Source: Eubacterium sp. (lineage in GTDB: Bacteria; Bacillota_A; Clostridia; Lachnospirales; Lachnospiraceae). Taken from it: 64,000 nucleotides of DNA. Both the position numbers and the translations under genes were made by a program. The notes under the pieces were generated by a model that did not search any database, was not told the origin of the DNA, and saw only the letters and a list, made by a program, of their open reading frames with translations. The number at the start of each line of letters is the position of its first letter. Position 1 is the first letter of the stretch. The stretch lies in assembly GCA_017475785.1 (NCBI GenBank), contig JAFVEX010000051.1, positions 30,192-94,191 on the forward strand. Reading direction: 5' to 3'. Below are positions 53,988 to 62,563 of this stretch, piece after piece.

Positions 53988-54914
53988 ATGATTTTTGATA
54001 CACACGCACATTATGACGACGAGGCGTTTCAGGAGGACCGGGATGATTTGCTTGCGTCGCTCCCGGAGGGCGGAATCGGCGCCGTGACGGACGCCGCGTC
54101 AACGTATCAGAGCCTGATAAAAATCAAAGAACTGACAGAGCGGTACGCGCATGTTTTCGGCGCGTTTGGAATTCACCCCTCTGAGATCGACACGGTACCG
54201 GGGGTCGCGAAGATCCCGGACGCGGACGGAAAAGAGCCGCCGGCCACGGAACCTCAGGACGCGGACGGCAAAGAGCCGCCGGCCGCAAAACTTCAGGACG
54301 CGGACGGCAAAGAGCTGCCAGCCGCAAGGATCCCGGACGCGGTCGGTAAAGAGCCGCCGGTCTGGTTTCTGGAGGAGCTGCGCGACCTGTGCCGGCTGAA
54401 AAAAGCCGTTGCCGTAGGAGAAATCGGCCTGGATTATCACTGGGACAAGGACAACAAAAAACAGCAGATCGAGTGGTTTGCGTGTCAGATCGAACAGGCG
54501 CGGCAGCTGCAGCTGCCGGTCATCATCCACAGCCGCGATGCAGCAGCGGATACACTTGCGACGGCAAAGCGGATGATGCTGCAGGATGTCGGAGGCGTCA
54601 TGCATTGCTTTTCATACTCCGTCGAGCAGGCTAGAGAATACCTGAACATGGGACTGTATCTCGGGATCGGCGGCGTGCTGACCTTCAAAAACGCGCGCAA
54701 GCTGCGGGAAGTCGTCGCCTACGCCCCGCTTGAACAGCTGGTTTTAGAGACAGACTGCCCGTACCTGGCACCTGTGCCCCACAGGGGAGAGCGGAATGAT
54801 TCCCGGTACCTGCCGCTCGTGACAGCTGAAATTGCCCGGATTAAGGGAATCTCACAGGAAGCGGCAGAGGAGGCGGCCTGGGAGAACGCGCGCAGGCTTT
54901 ACAGGCTTGCATAG
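53988..54914 (+). CDS. tatD: TatD-family metal-dependent hydrolase with repeat insert
   Basis: 308 residues. DTHAHYDD, GEIGLDYHW, PVIIHSRDA, GGVMHCFS and ETDCPYLAP supply the TatD metal ligands, so the enzyme should be active (3'-5' nuclease or D-aminoacyl hydrolase-like). Between GIHPSEID and FLEELRDL, where family members have a short loop, there is a 13-residue repeat, DADGKEPPAAKLQ-type, present about 3.6 times (residues 79-125). The gene begins 12 bases after the permease stop, so it may be read from the same transcript. Its 3' end is copied in tandem downstream. Confidence 0.9.
   Translation: MIFDTHAHYDDEAFQEDRDDLLASLPEGGIGAVTDAASTYQSLIKIKELTERYAHVFGAFGIHPSEIDTVPGVAKIPDADGKEPPATEPQDADGKEPPAAKLQDADGKELPAARIPDAVGKEPPVWFLEELRDLCRLKKAVAVGEIGLDYHWDKDNKKQQIEWFACQIEQARQLQLPVIIHSRDAAADTLATAKRMMLQDVGGVMHCFSYSVEQAREYLNMGLYLGIGGVLTFKNARKLREVVAYAPLEQLVLETDCPYLAPVPHRGERNDSRYLPLVTAEIARIKGISQEAAEEAAWENARRLYRLA
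54222..54362 (+). repeat. 39-bp in-frame minisatellite inside tatD
   Basis: Units start at 54222, 54261, 54300 and 54339 (partial). Each begins GCGGACGGMAAAGAG, and the units are highly similar at the DNA level, which points to recent expansion. Confidence 0.9.
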
Positions 54915-55053
54915 CGGCAGAGAACGCGCGCAGGCTTTACAGACTTGCATAGCGGCAGAGAACGCGCGCAGGCTTTACAGGCTTGCATAGTAGCAGAGGA
55001 TACGCGCAGACTTTACAGGATTGCGCAGCGGCAGAGGCAGAGGATACGCGCGT
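54882..55053. repeat. 38-bp tandem copies of the tatD 3' end
   Basis: Units start at 54882, 54920, 54958 and 54996, with a partial fifth. The first unit is the last codons of tatD plus its stop (ENARRLYRLA); the others lie outside the gene. Copies decay rightwards. Confidence 0.9.
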
Positions 55054-55068
55054 GATTGCAGAACCTGC

Positions 55069-55110
55069 AAAAAAAGCGACCGAAATAATGACGGGTGGTC
55101 GCTTTTTTTT
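55069..55110 (+). terminator. strong intrinsic terminator before glgB
   Basis: AAAAAAGCGACC pairs with GGTCGCTTTTTT, ending in eight T residues. It separates the kinase-ABC-tatD transcript from glgB. Confidence 0.92.
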
Positions 55111-55209
55111 GTGCAATCTGATATGATGATTACAGCGCCAAAAGTCATGAACCCTCGCAGGCGTGCCTGCAGGGTTGTGGGAGACCAAAGAGAAAAAGGA
55201 GATGCACCT

Positions 55210-57243
55210 ATGGCAAAGAAGAATACAGCGGCAAAGAAAACCACTTCGGCCGGAAAGACCACTGCGGCAAAAAAGAATACTGCCGCCAGAGCGAGCACCG
55301 CGTCAAAGAAGAACACAGCGGCCGCAAAGGCTGTTGTGGAAACACCGCATTTCGGAGAACTGGACCAGCATCTGTTCGGACAGTCTACGCATCATGAAAT
55401 CTATAAGAAGATGGGTGCGCATCCGGATAAAAAGGACGGAAAAGAAGGCGCGTGGTTTACTCTCTGGGCGCCAAATGCCGCGTCGGTCGAGGTCGTCGGC
55501 GATTTTAACGGCTGGGACGGCAAAAATGATGTCATGGAGAAGATCGCCCCAATGGGCGTCTACGAGAAGTTTGTCCCCGGCGCGAAGGTAGGGGATTACT
55601 ATAAGTATAAAATTTTTACGACGGACGGCAGAGAACTGATGAAAGCCGACCCGTACGCGTTCTGGTCTGAAAAGCGTCCGGGAACTGCGTCCCGCGTCGC
55701 CGACATTGACCACTATAAATGGAAAGACGCAGCATGGATGAAAAAGCGCACGGAGTTCGATCCGAAGAAGTCGGCGCTGGCGATCTATGAGGTGCACCCC
55801 GGCTCCTGGATGAAGCACCCCGCCTCAGAAGAGAATCCGGAAGGATTTTACACCTACCGGCAGTTTGCGGACCGCATGGTCGAATACGTTAAGGACATGG
55901 GATACACGCATGTCGAGCTGATCGGTATCGCGGAGCATCCGTTGGACGCTTCCTGGGGCTATCAGGTGACCGGATACTATGCGCCGACCTCCCGCTACGG
56001 GACGCCGGAGGATTTTCAGTACATGGTCGAGACATTCCACAGAAACGGAATCGGCGTGATCCTGGACTGGGTGCCGGCGCATTTTCCGAAGGACGCGATG
56101 GGGCTGGCGGAATTTGACGGAGACGCAGTCTATGAGCACGCGGATCCGCGCCAGGGGGAACACCCGGAGTGGGGTACCAAGATCTTCAATTACGGGAGAC
56201 CGCAGGTCAAAAATTTCCTGATCGGCAACGCGCTTTACTGGGTAGAGCACTATCACATCGACGGACTCCGCGTGGACGCGGTCGCCTCCATGCTGTATCT
56301 CGATTACGGCCGGAAGGACGGCGAGTGGATCGCGAACAGGGACGGCGGCAATGAAAATCTGGAGGCGGTTGAATTTTTCAAGCATCTCAACACCCTGATC
56401 CGGGGCAAGAATCCCGGCGTCATGATGATCGCGGAAGAATCCACGACCTGGCCGCGGATTACCGGCGACGTGGAAAAAGAAAACGGACTCGGCTTCACAT
56501 ACAAGTGGAATATGGGCTGGATGCACGATTTTCTGGAGTACATGAAGCTCGACCCGATTTACCGCAAAGGCGCGCACAACAAGATGACCTTCGCGATGAC
56601 CTACGCGTACGCGGAGAATTATATTCTGGTGCTGTCGCACGACGAAGTGGTTCACCTGAAGTGCTCCATGCTGGAGAAGATGCCGGGCTACGAAGATGAT
56701 AAATTCGAGAACCTGAAAACCGGCTATTCCTTTATGATGGGACATCCCGGAAAGAAGCTGCTCTTTATGGGGCAGGATATCGGCCAGCACAGAGAGTGGA
56801 GCGAGGAGCGGGAGATTGACTGGTATCTGCTGCAGGATCCGCGGAATGAACACCTGCAGGCCTATGTGCGTGATCTTCTTCACCTGTACCGGAAGTATCC
56901 GGCGCTGTACGCAAATGACGGCCGCGGCGAAGGCTTCCAGTGGATCAATGCGGACGACGCGGACCGCAGTATTTTCAGCTTCGTGCGCTGGTCGCCGGAC
57001 GGAAAAAACAATTTGCTGTTTGTCTGCAACTTTACGCCGATGGCGCGGCCGGACTATTGCGTCGGCATTCCTGTCGAGAAAAAGAGCTGCGAGCTGATTC
57101 TGGACAGCCGCGATGTCAAATACGGCGGAACGCATCAGCCGCCAAAGACGTATAAGGTCTGGGAAGGCGAGTGCGATCACCAGCCATACCACATCGCGTA
57201 TGACCTGCCGGCATACGGGGCAGCGGTATTCAAATTTAACTAA
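55210..57243 (+). CDS. glgB: 1,4-alpha-glucan branching enzyme
   Basis: 677 residues; the start at 55210 has AAAAAGGAG. An unusual tail of about 45 residues rich in Lys, Ala and Thr (KKNTAAKKTT-type repeats) precedes a CBM48 domain (WFTLWAPNAASVEVVGDFNGW) and a GH13 barrel. Catalytic segments are GLRVDAVASMLY (nucleophile Asp), MMIAEEST (acid/base Glu) and LSHDEVVH. It makes alpha-1,6 branches in glycogen. No other glg gene is in the window. The gene has its own transcript after a strong terminator. Confidence 0.94.
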   Translation: MAKKNTAAKKTTSAGKTTAAKKNTAARASTASKKNTAAAKAVVETPHFGELDQHLFGQSTHHEIYKKMGAHPDKKDGKEGAWFTLWAPNAASVEVVGDFNGWDGKNDVMEKIAPMGVYEKFVPGAKVGDYYKYKIFTTDGRELMKADPYAFWSEKRPGTASRVADIDHYKWKDAAWMKKRTEFDPKKSALAIYEVHPGSWMKHPASEENPEGFYTYRQFADRMVEYVKDMGYTHVELIGIAEHPLDASWGYQVTGYYAPTSRYGTPEDFQYMVETFHRNGIGVILDWVPAHFPKDAMGLAEFDGDAVYEHADPRQGEHPEWGTKIFNYGRPQVKNFLIGNALYWVEHYHIDGLRVDAVASMLYLDYGRKDGEWIANRDGGNENLEAVEFFKHLNTLIRGKNPGVMMIAEESTTWPRITGDVEKENGLGFTYKWNMGWMHDFLEYMKLDPIYRKGAHNKMTFAMTYAYAENYILVLSHDEVVHLKCSMLEKMPGYEDDKFENLKTGYSFMMGHPGKKLLFMGQDIGQHREWSEEREIDWYLLQDPRNEHLQAYVRDLLHLYRKYPALYANDGRGEGFQWINADDADRSIFSFVRWSPDGKNNLLFVCNFTPMARPDYCVGIPVEKKSCELILDSRDVKYGGTHQPPKTYKVWEGECDHQPYHIAYDLPAYGAAVFKFN

Positions 57244-57257
57244 GGAATTGTAACGGA

Positions 57258-57291
57258 GCTGCCGCACTTAATCGCTTAGTGCGGCAGCCTT
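57258..57291. terminator. bidirectional hairpin between glgB and LacI-SBP gene
   Basis: GCTGCCGCACT pairs perfectly with AGTGCGGCAGC around TAATCGCTT, then CTTTACTG. The two flanking genes converge here. Confidence 0.75.
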
Positions 57292-57296
57292 TACTG

Positions 57297-59588
57297 TCAG
57301 AAATGCTTCCGCACAGGCGTTCCGTACATGGTAAACAGGCGGACTGCCTCTTCCTGCGCGTCACGGAGTGCCTGGTCTGCGGGAATTCCTTCCAGAATCA
57401 TCCGGCGCAGCGGCCTGCAGATGAGCTCTTCAAACTGGTTGGGCGGAATGACGGGCCTGTCGCGGCGCATCGGCGGGACGCGATCCTGCGAAAACTGAAT
57501 GCTCTTTTCTGTATAGTACAGCCACGGATACAGCCGCTGGAGCGCGTGGTTGTGGTATGGCGCAGAGAAGGTCGGAGCGCCGCTGAAAAGCGTAAACAGA
57601 TAGCTGGTGTTCTGGCTGCAGATCCAGGAGAGGAAGTCAAACGCCGCGCCGCGCGCTTCTGAAAATGGATTCAGGCCGAAGCAATATCCTGCAGACACTG
57701 TCTTGCGGCCGGGCAGATGATAATAGCTTACCTTTCGCTGAAAATCATGCTTTTCGTTTTTGATGATGGAGGGCGCATATTCGGAAAAAGCTGTCACCAT
57801 GGCAGCTTTTTCGTTCATAAAGGCCTTTACGGTGTCATCCAGGGAGTATGTCAGCGGATCATCCGCGGCATACTTCGTGGTTTCCAGCAGGATCCGGTAG
57901 GCATTCTGGTTCGCGTTGGTATCGAAAGTGGGCTGCCCGTAGCTGTCCCAGAGCTTTCCGCCCAGAGCCCAGAGGCGCGGGAGAATCTCACAGCTCATAA
58001 CCTCGGGTGTGTCCCCCGCAAATGCCGTTCCAAAGGCCGTCGGCGAATCAGGATTGTATGCACGCGTAAAAAACCGCGCGATATGGTTGAATTCCGTCCA
58101 GGTTCTCGGAGGCCGCAGCGGAAGCTGATACATCTGCTGATACGCCGCGGTGACGACCGGATCCTCAAAGAGATCCTGACGGTAAAACAACATCTGACTT
58201 CCACCGGTATACGGAATTCCGTAGATCCGGTCTTTTTTTCGGAAGTTCCGGCTCAGCTCGGGAATAAACTGTGTCAGATCCGGTTTTTTTTCGTCCAGAA
58301 ACTCTGTCAGCTCCGCCAGATAATTATTCTGAACAAGATAGTCCAGCCAATGATTATCGTACATAATCACATCTGCTGACGCATATCTTCCCTCGTAAAT
58401 GCCTCTGATCCTCTCCAGAGCTTTGTTCTGGGGAACCACCGTGTAATGCACACAAATATCATGCTTCCGCTCGAAATGCGGGAGCATCAGCGTCAGGGCA
58501 TATTCTGAGGAGTTTTCAATCAGCAGAAGCTCCAGCGGCCTGTTCTTTTCGCTGACAGAAAGGGAAACCGGCTGCAGCACACTTGCAGAAGGAATGGAAG
58601 AGATGTCCAGATTGTATTCCTCAAGTTCATGAAATACCGGGTCGGACAAAGCGGGCGACTCAATCAGTTCAAACAGCTTCTCTGCCGTAAGCTCCCCCAG
58701 TGTGGAAGCGGAGCGCGAGATGACCAGATGGCCGGGATTTCGGAACGCGTGATCCCAGTTCTCCTCCCCGAACCCGATTACCAGAAGATTTTCAAAAGGC
58801 TTCACGGAATTGTAATTTGCCGCGAGAAGGATCCCGTCCGTGATCTCCCGGCTCGTCCCTATGATGGCCTGCGTCGATTGGCTGTGCAGGTGCTGGAGAC
58901 AGGATTCCATAGCGCTCTCTTTGATCATGTCAACCGGGCGGATGCGGTCATCCGGCACGTCCATGCCGTGGTTTTTATACGCCTCCGAAAAACCTCTGAC
59001 ACAATCCAGCTCTGAGGAATACTGCAGAAGCCCGCAAAAAAGAGAAATCTCATGGTAACCTCTTTCGAGAAGAAGTGAGGTCAGGTCATAGATCGTTTTA
59101 TAATTGTTAAAACCGATGTAATTTTCTGTGATATTCTGAATGCGGCGTTCTACAAAGATGATCGGAATCTGTGAAGAACGGATTGTATCCCAGAACGCGG
59201 CATCTTTTTCTGACTGGCAGGTGATGAGAATGATTCCGTCAACGTTTATGGAAATCATCTGCTCGATTACCTGCTGTTCGGTATTGATGACTTCATCGGT
59301 AAACGCAGCCTGGATTGAATAGCCTTTCTTCTGGATCTCAGATGAGAGCGTGTTGAAGATTTCCGCGTGAAACTGACTCTTGATATCCGTCATGATCACG
59401 CCGATCGTCTGTGTCGTTTTCCGCCTCAGATCCCGCGCGTTGGTATTCGGGATATAATGAAGCGTCCTTGCCGCGTCAAGAACACGCCTGCGTTTTTCCG
59501 TGCTGACAGGCTTTGTCTGGTTCAGTACATTAGAAACCGTAGCGGTAGAAACGCCCGCGAGTGCCGCCACTTCTCTTATATTTGCCAT
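57297..59588 (-). CDS. LacI regulator fused to extracellular-type solute-binding domain
   Basis: 763 residues; the start at 59588 has GGAGC. Residues 1-60 are a canonical LacI HTH and hinge (VAALAGVSTATVSNVLNQ, YIPNTNARDLRR). Residues 62-335 are the usual type I ligand-binding domain. Residues 350-755 form a second sensor like the family 1 (MalE-type) solute-binding proteins of ABC importers: YGIPYTGGSQMLFYRQDLFE, ALGGKLWDSYGQPTFD, FMNEKAAMVTAFSEYA. There is no signal peptide, so all domains are cytoplasmic. It faces the binding-lipoprotein gene at 59850 across a TTTAACGTTAAA operator. Two sensors on one repressor imply two inputs. Confidence 0.88.
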   Translation of the reverse strand: MANIREVAALAGVSTATVSNVLNQTKPVSTEKRRRVLDAARTLHYIPNTNARDLRRKTTQTIGVIMTDIKSQFHAEIFNTLSSEIQKKGYSIQAAFTDEVINTEQQVIEQMISINVDGIILITCQSEKDAAFWDTIRSSQIPIIFVERRIQNITENYIGFNNYKTIYDLTSLLLERGYHEISLFCGLLQYSSELDCVRGFSEAYKNHGMDVPDDRIRPVDMIKESAMESCLQHLHSQSTQAIIGTSREITDGILLAANYNSVKPFENLLVIGFGEENWDHAFRNPGHLVISRSASTLGELTAEKLFELIESPALSDPVFHELEEYNLDISSIPSASVLQPVSLSVSEKNRPLELLLIENSSEYALTLMLPHFERKHDICVHYTVVPQNKALERIRGIYEGRYASADVIMYDNHWLDYLVQNNYLAELTEFLDEKKPDLTQFIPELSRNFRKKDRIYGIPYTGGSQMLFYRQDLFEDPVVTAAYQQMYQLPLRPPRTWTEFNHIARFFTRAYNPDSPTAFGTAFAGDTPEVMSCEILPRLWALGGKLWDSYGQPTFDTNANQNAYRILLETTKYAADDPLTYSLDDTVKAFMNEKAAMVTAFSEYAPSIIKNEKHDFQRKVSYYHLPGRKTVSAGYCFGLNPFSEARGAAFDFLSWICSQNTSYLFTLFSGAPTFSAPYHNHALQRLYPWLYYTEKSIQFSQDRVPPMRRDRPVIPPNQFEELICRPLRRMILEGIPADQALRDAQEEAVRLFTMYGTPVRKHF

Positions 59589-59726
59589 AATGCTCCTTCT
59601 TTGCTGAAAATCTTTGCTGAAAAGCTGGCCTTCCCGGCCAGAATCGTCAGGCTTCATCTGCGATTCCTTGTTGTTTCTTCTATTGTATACGAAATGTGGT
59701 CTGCTGTAAACAAAGTGGTTAACGGA

Positions 59727-59738
59727 TTTAACGTTAAA
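59727..59738. promoter_or_regulatory. canonical LacI-type operator
   Basis: TTTAACGTTAAA is a perfect 12-bp palindrome with the CG centre typical of LacI-family sites, flanked by a wider imperfect repeat (AAGTGGTTAA ... TTAACCGCTT). It lies between divergent genes, one of which encodes a LacI protein with a canonical hinge. Confidence 0.75.
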
Positions 59739-59849
59739 TTAACCGCTTTACCAGTTATTCCTGAAAATGCGAAAAAAAATTGTTTTTTTGTGATATAGTG
59801 CACACAGGTCGAACGACAACCTGCCTTGTGAAGAAAGGAAAAGAAAAAC

Positions 59850-60959
59850 ATGAAAAAGAGATTTTTAGGAATTACACTTGCAGCGATTCTCACGGCATCC
59901 CTGGCCGGATGCGGCGGAGCAGCAACAGGATCCTCCTCCGCTGATTCCGCGGCAGTCGGCGGATCATCCGCAGCAGCAGAGGAAACAGCATCATCCGCAA
60001 GCACTTCTTCAGCGGGAGACACGGCCTCTGTCGACACCAGTGATCTTATGGACTGGGAAAAAGCTTATGTTGATGAGGGCTATGTGGTTTCAGGTGATGA
60101 AGAACTGACAGTAGCGCTTATTGCGAAAGATTTTAAGGATACATTCGATCAGCAAATTACAAGTGCTGTTGAGGATTATTTTGAAAAGGCATATCCGAAT
60201 GTGAAGCTGGTCGTAGGAGACGGTCAGGCGGATGTAAACATGCAGGTTCAGCTGGCAGAAAATTATATTACACAGGGCGTTGACGCATTGATGCTTGCGG
60301 CGGCAGATTCCGACGGCTGTGTTGTCATCTGTGAGACAGCGCGCGAAGCAGGCATTCCTCTGGTTGTGGTAAATTCAGACGTTGCGTGTCCGGACGTAGA
60401 TCACTTCTTCTCCGGATCAGACCACTTTTATTCTGGACAGCTTCAGGCAGAATATCTGATTAACAATGTCGATGACAGTGAGAAGCCGAATATCTGCTAT
60501 CTTGGCGGAACAAATGGATTTACACATGCTAAGCTTCGCCGTGAGGGTGTCTTTGAGACACTTGACAAGGCAGGATACAATTACAATCTTATGTCTGATC
60601 AGGAAGGTAAGTACCTTCGTGACAAAGCTATGGAGATTACCGAGGACTGGATTATTCAGTATGGCGAAGATATCGACATCATTGTGGCAGCAAACGATGA
60701 GATGGCAATGGGTGCCATGTCTGCGCTTCAGGCGGCAAATATCAAGGATGTTATTATCTGCGGAATTGACGCGAACCAGGACGCATGCGAAGCAATTCAG
60801 AAAGGCACACTTGCGATGACTGTCTTCCAGGATGCTGTAAGCCAGGGAAAATGGGCAGCAGTTGAAGCATATACCGTCGCGACAAAAGGCATGGATCCGG
60901 AATATCTCAGTATTCCGTACCTCCCGGTCACTGCCGAGAACGTCGACGAGTATCTGTAA
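59850..60959 (+). CDS. sugar-binding lipoprotein, RbsB-type
   Basis: 369 residues with signal peptide and lipobox LAGC, a Ser/Ala-rich tether (residues 22-60), then a type I binding fold: LTVALIAKDFKDTFDQQITS, YITQGVDALMLAAADSDG, GIPLVVVNSD, IIVAANDEMAMGAMSALQAAN and IICGIDANQDA. No ATPase or permease gene is adjacent, so it must use a transporter encoded elsewhere or act as an extra receptor. GAAAGGAAAAG precedes the start. Followed by a terminator and two inositol-type enzymes. Confidence 0.9.
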   Translation: MKKRFLGITLAAILTASLAGCGGAATGSSSADSAAVGGSSAAAEETASSASTSSAGDTASVDTSDLMDWEKAYVDEGYVVSGDEELTVALIAKDFKDTFDQQITSAVEDYFEKAYPNVKLVVGDGQADVNMQVQLAENYITQGVDALMLAAADSDGCVVICETAREAGIPLVVVNSDVACPDVDHFFSGSDHFYSGQLQAEYLINNVDDSEKPNICYLGGTNGFTHAKLRREGVFETLDKAGYNYNLMSDQEGKYLRDKAMEITEDWIIQYGEDIDIIVAANDEMAMGAMSALQAANIKDVIICGIDANQDACEAIQKGTLAMTVFQDAVSQGKWAAVEAYTVATKGMDPEYLSIPYLPVTAENVDEYL

Positions 60960-61096
60960 GGATGCCAGGGGAGAGTTCCATTCCGCGTCCTGGGAAATTC
61001 CTGCGGACGCGGCGGGACTTTTGCCCGGCAGGGCATAAGAACCTGACATACAGGACGTAAAGTACAAAACAAGCCGGGATACTATGAATCTGGAGG

Positions 61097-61132
61097 AAAG
61101 AGGGAACCTTGCAATCCAGGGTTCCCTCTTTT
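61097..61132 (+). terminator. terminator after the binding-lipoprotein gene
   Basis: AAAGAGGGAACC pairs with GGTTCCCTCTTT, then a short T-run. It is probably a partial terminator before the two downstream enzymes. Confidence 0.85.
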
Positions 61133-61216
61133 ATAAACACCGTCTGAGGATCTTCTGCCGTGAAAATCAGAGAAGCCATCGGCGGACGCAGTCAATACAA
61201 GAAAAAGGAGATCATC

Positions 61217-62392
61217 ATGATTAATGGATCAAAGGTTCTGGATCACTCGATCCGCTGGGCAATGGTAGGCGGAGGCCTTGGCAGCCAGATCGGCTACATT
61301 CACCGTTCATCCGCGCAGAGAGACAACAACTTCAAGCTGGTCGCGGGCGCGTTTGACATCAACCCGGAGCGCGGCATGGCGTTTGGCCGTGATCTCGGCG
61401 TAGAGCCGGATCGCTGCTATCCGGATTATCAGACTATGTTCGCGGAGGAAGCAAAACGGGAAGACGGAATTGAAGCGGTTTCCATTGCGACGCCGAACGG
61501 AACTCACTACGCGATCTGTAAGGCGGCACTTGAGGCAGGGCTTCATGTCGTGTGCGAAAAGCCGATCTGCTTCACAACAGAGGAAGCAGAGGAGCTGGTC
61601 TCTCTGGCAAAGGCAAAGAACCGCGTGGTCGGCGTTACATATGGATATTCCGGCCATCAGCTGATCCAGCAGGCACGCCAGATGATTAAAAACGGAGATC
61701 TCGGCGACATCCGTGTGATCAACATGAGCTTTGCTTTTGGCGCGTACAACACGAAAATCGAGGAAGTCAACGCAGCGGCAAAATGGCGTTTTGATCCTTC
61801 CAAAGCCGGCATTTCCTTTGCGATGGCAGACGTCGGCACACATCCGTTTTATATCGTTGAGGCGATGATTCCGGATATGAAGATCAAGAACCTGATGTGC
61901 ACGAAGCAGGCGTTTGTAGAAGGACGTCAGCTGGAAGACAACGCTTTTACGATTATGAATCTGGAAGGAAGCGAGCATGTGCAGGAAGGCGCGCAGATCT
62001 ACTGCTGGTCCAGTTCGATCAACTGCGGCGCGCGCCACTATCACAAGATCCGTGTAGTCGGCTCAAAGGCATCTCTGGAGTGGGACGATGAGCGTCCGAA
62101 CCAGATGAGCTATGAGGTAGAAGGAGAGCCGGTCCGCACACTTGAGCGCGGCGCAGGCTATCTCTATCCGGAGGCACGCGTGGAAGACCGCCTGCTCGGC
62201 GGGCACGCAGAGGGACTGTTCGAGGCGTGGAGCAATCTGTACCGCAGGTTCGCGGTTGCCATGGCGGGCGCAGACGCCGGTGAGTACGGCGACTTCTGGT
62301 ATCCGGATGTCAATGCCGGCGCACAGGGTATCAAGTGGCTGGAGAAGTGCGTAGAGTCTGCTGACAAAGGAAGTGTCTGGGTGGATTTCTGA
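61217..62392 (+). CDS. Gfo/Idh/MocA-family oxidoreductase
   Basis: 391 residues; the start at 61217 follows AAAAAGGAG. The N-terminal Rossmann domain has MVGGGLGSQIGYIH and the family motif CEKPI at the nucleotide-binding edge (GLHVVCEKPICF). The C-terminal domain holds AMADVGTHPFYIVEAM with the conserved Asp and His of the active site. It oxidises or reduces a sugar or cyclitol with NAD(P). Neighbours (sugar-binding protein, IolE/IolI-like isomerase) point to inositol-like or keto-sugar catabolism, but it is not clearly IolG. Confidence 0.88.
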   Translation: MINGSKVLDHSIRWAMVGGGLGSQIGYIHRSSAQRDNNFKLVAGAFDINPERGMAFGRDLGVEPDRCYPDYQTMFAEEAKREDGIEAVSIATPNGTHYAICKAALEAGLHVVCEKPICFTTEEAEELVSLAKAKNRVVGVTYGYSGHQLIQQARQMIKNGDLGDIRVINMSFAFGAYNTKIEEVNAAAKWRFDPSKAGISFAMADVGTHPFYIVEAMIPDMKIKNLMCTKQAFVEGRQLEDNAFTIMNLEGSEHVQEGAQIYCWSSSINCGARHYHKIRVVGSKASLEWDDERPNQMSYEVEGEPVRTLERGAGYLYPEARVEDRLLGGHAEGLFEAWSNLYRRFAVAMAGADAGEYGDFWYPDVNAGAQGIKWLEKCVESADKGSVWVDF

Positions 62393-62417
62393 GAACAAAT
62401 CCAGTACAATAATGTAT

Positions 62418-62492
62418 AGTCCTGGACAGTACAGTCCTGGGAAGCACAGTCCAGAGCAGAACAGTTCTGAGAAGTACAGTTCTGGACAGGAA
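62418..62492. repeat. five 15-bp tandem repeats
   Basis: Units of AGTYCTGGRMAGYAC type start at 62418, 62433, 62448, 62463 and 62478. They lie 26 bases after the oxidoreductase stop and before the next gene. An open frame does not run across the array in either gene. Confidence 0.85.
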
Positions 62493-62563
62493 GGATTCAA
62501 TTAGGATCCGAATCGTTGCTGGTTTTGAAGATATTCGCCGATACATGATAAGGAGGAACACAC

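Noticed and set aside
55825..57267. Long open frame antisense to glgB
   Set aside because: It is a shadow of the GC-rich codon pattern of glgB; no start context or domain. The same applies to long antisense frames under asnS, metG and the kinase gene.
61130..61137. Ninth TTTATAAA operator
   Set aside because: It overlaps the T-run of a strong terminator and no LacI gene of the atypical type is near, so it is probably chance.
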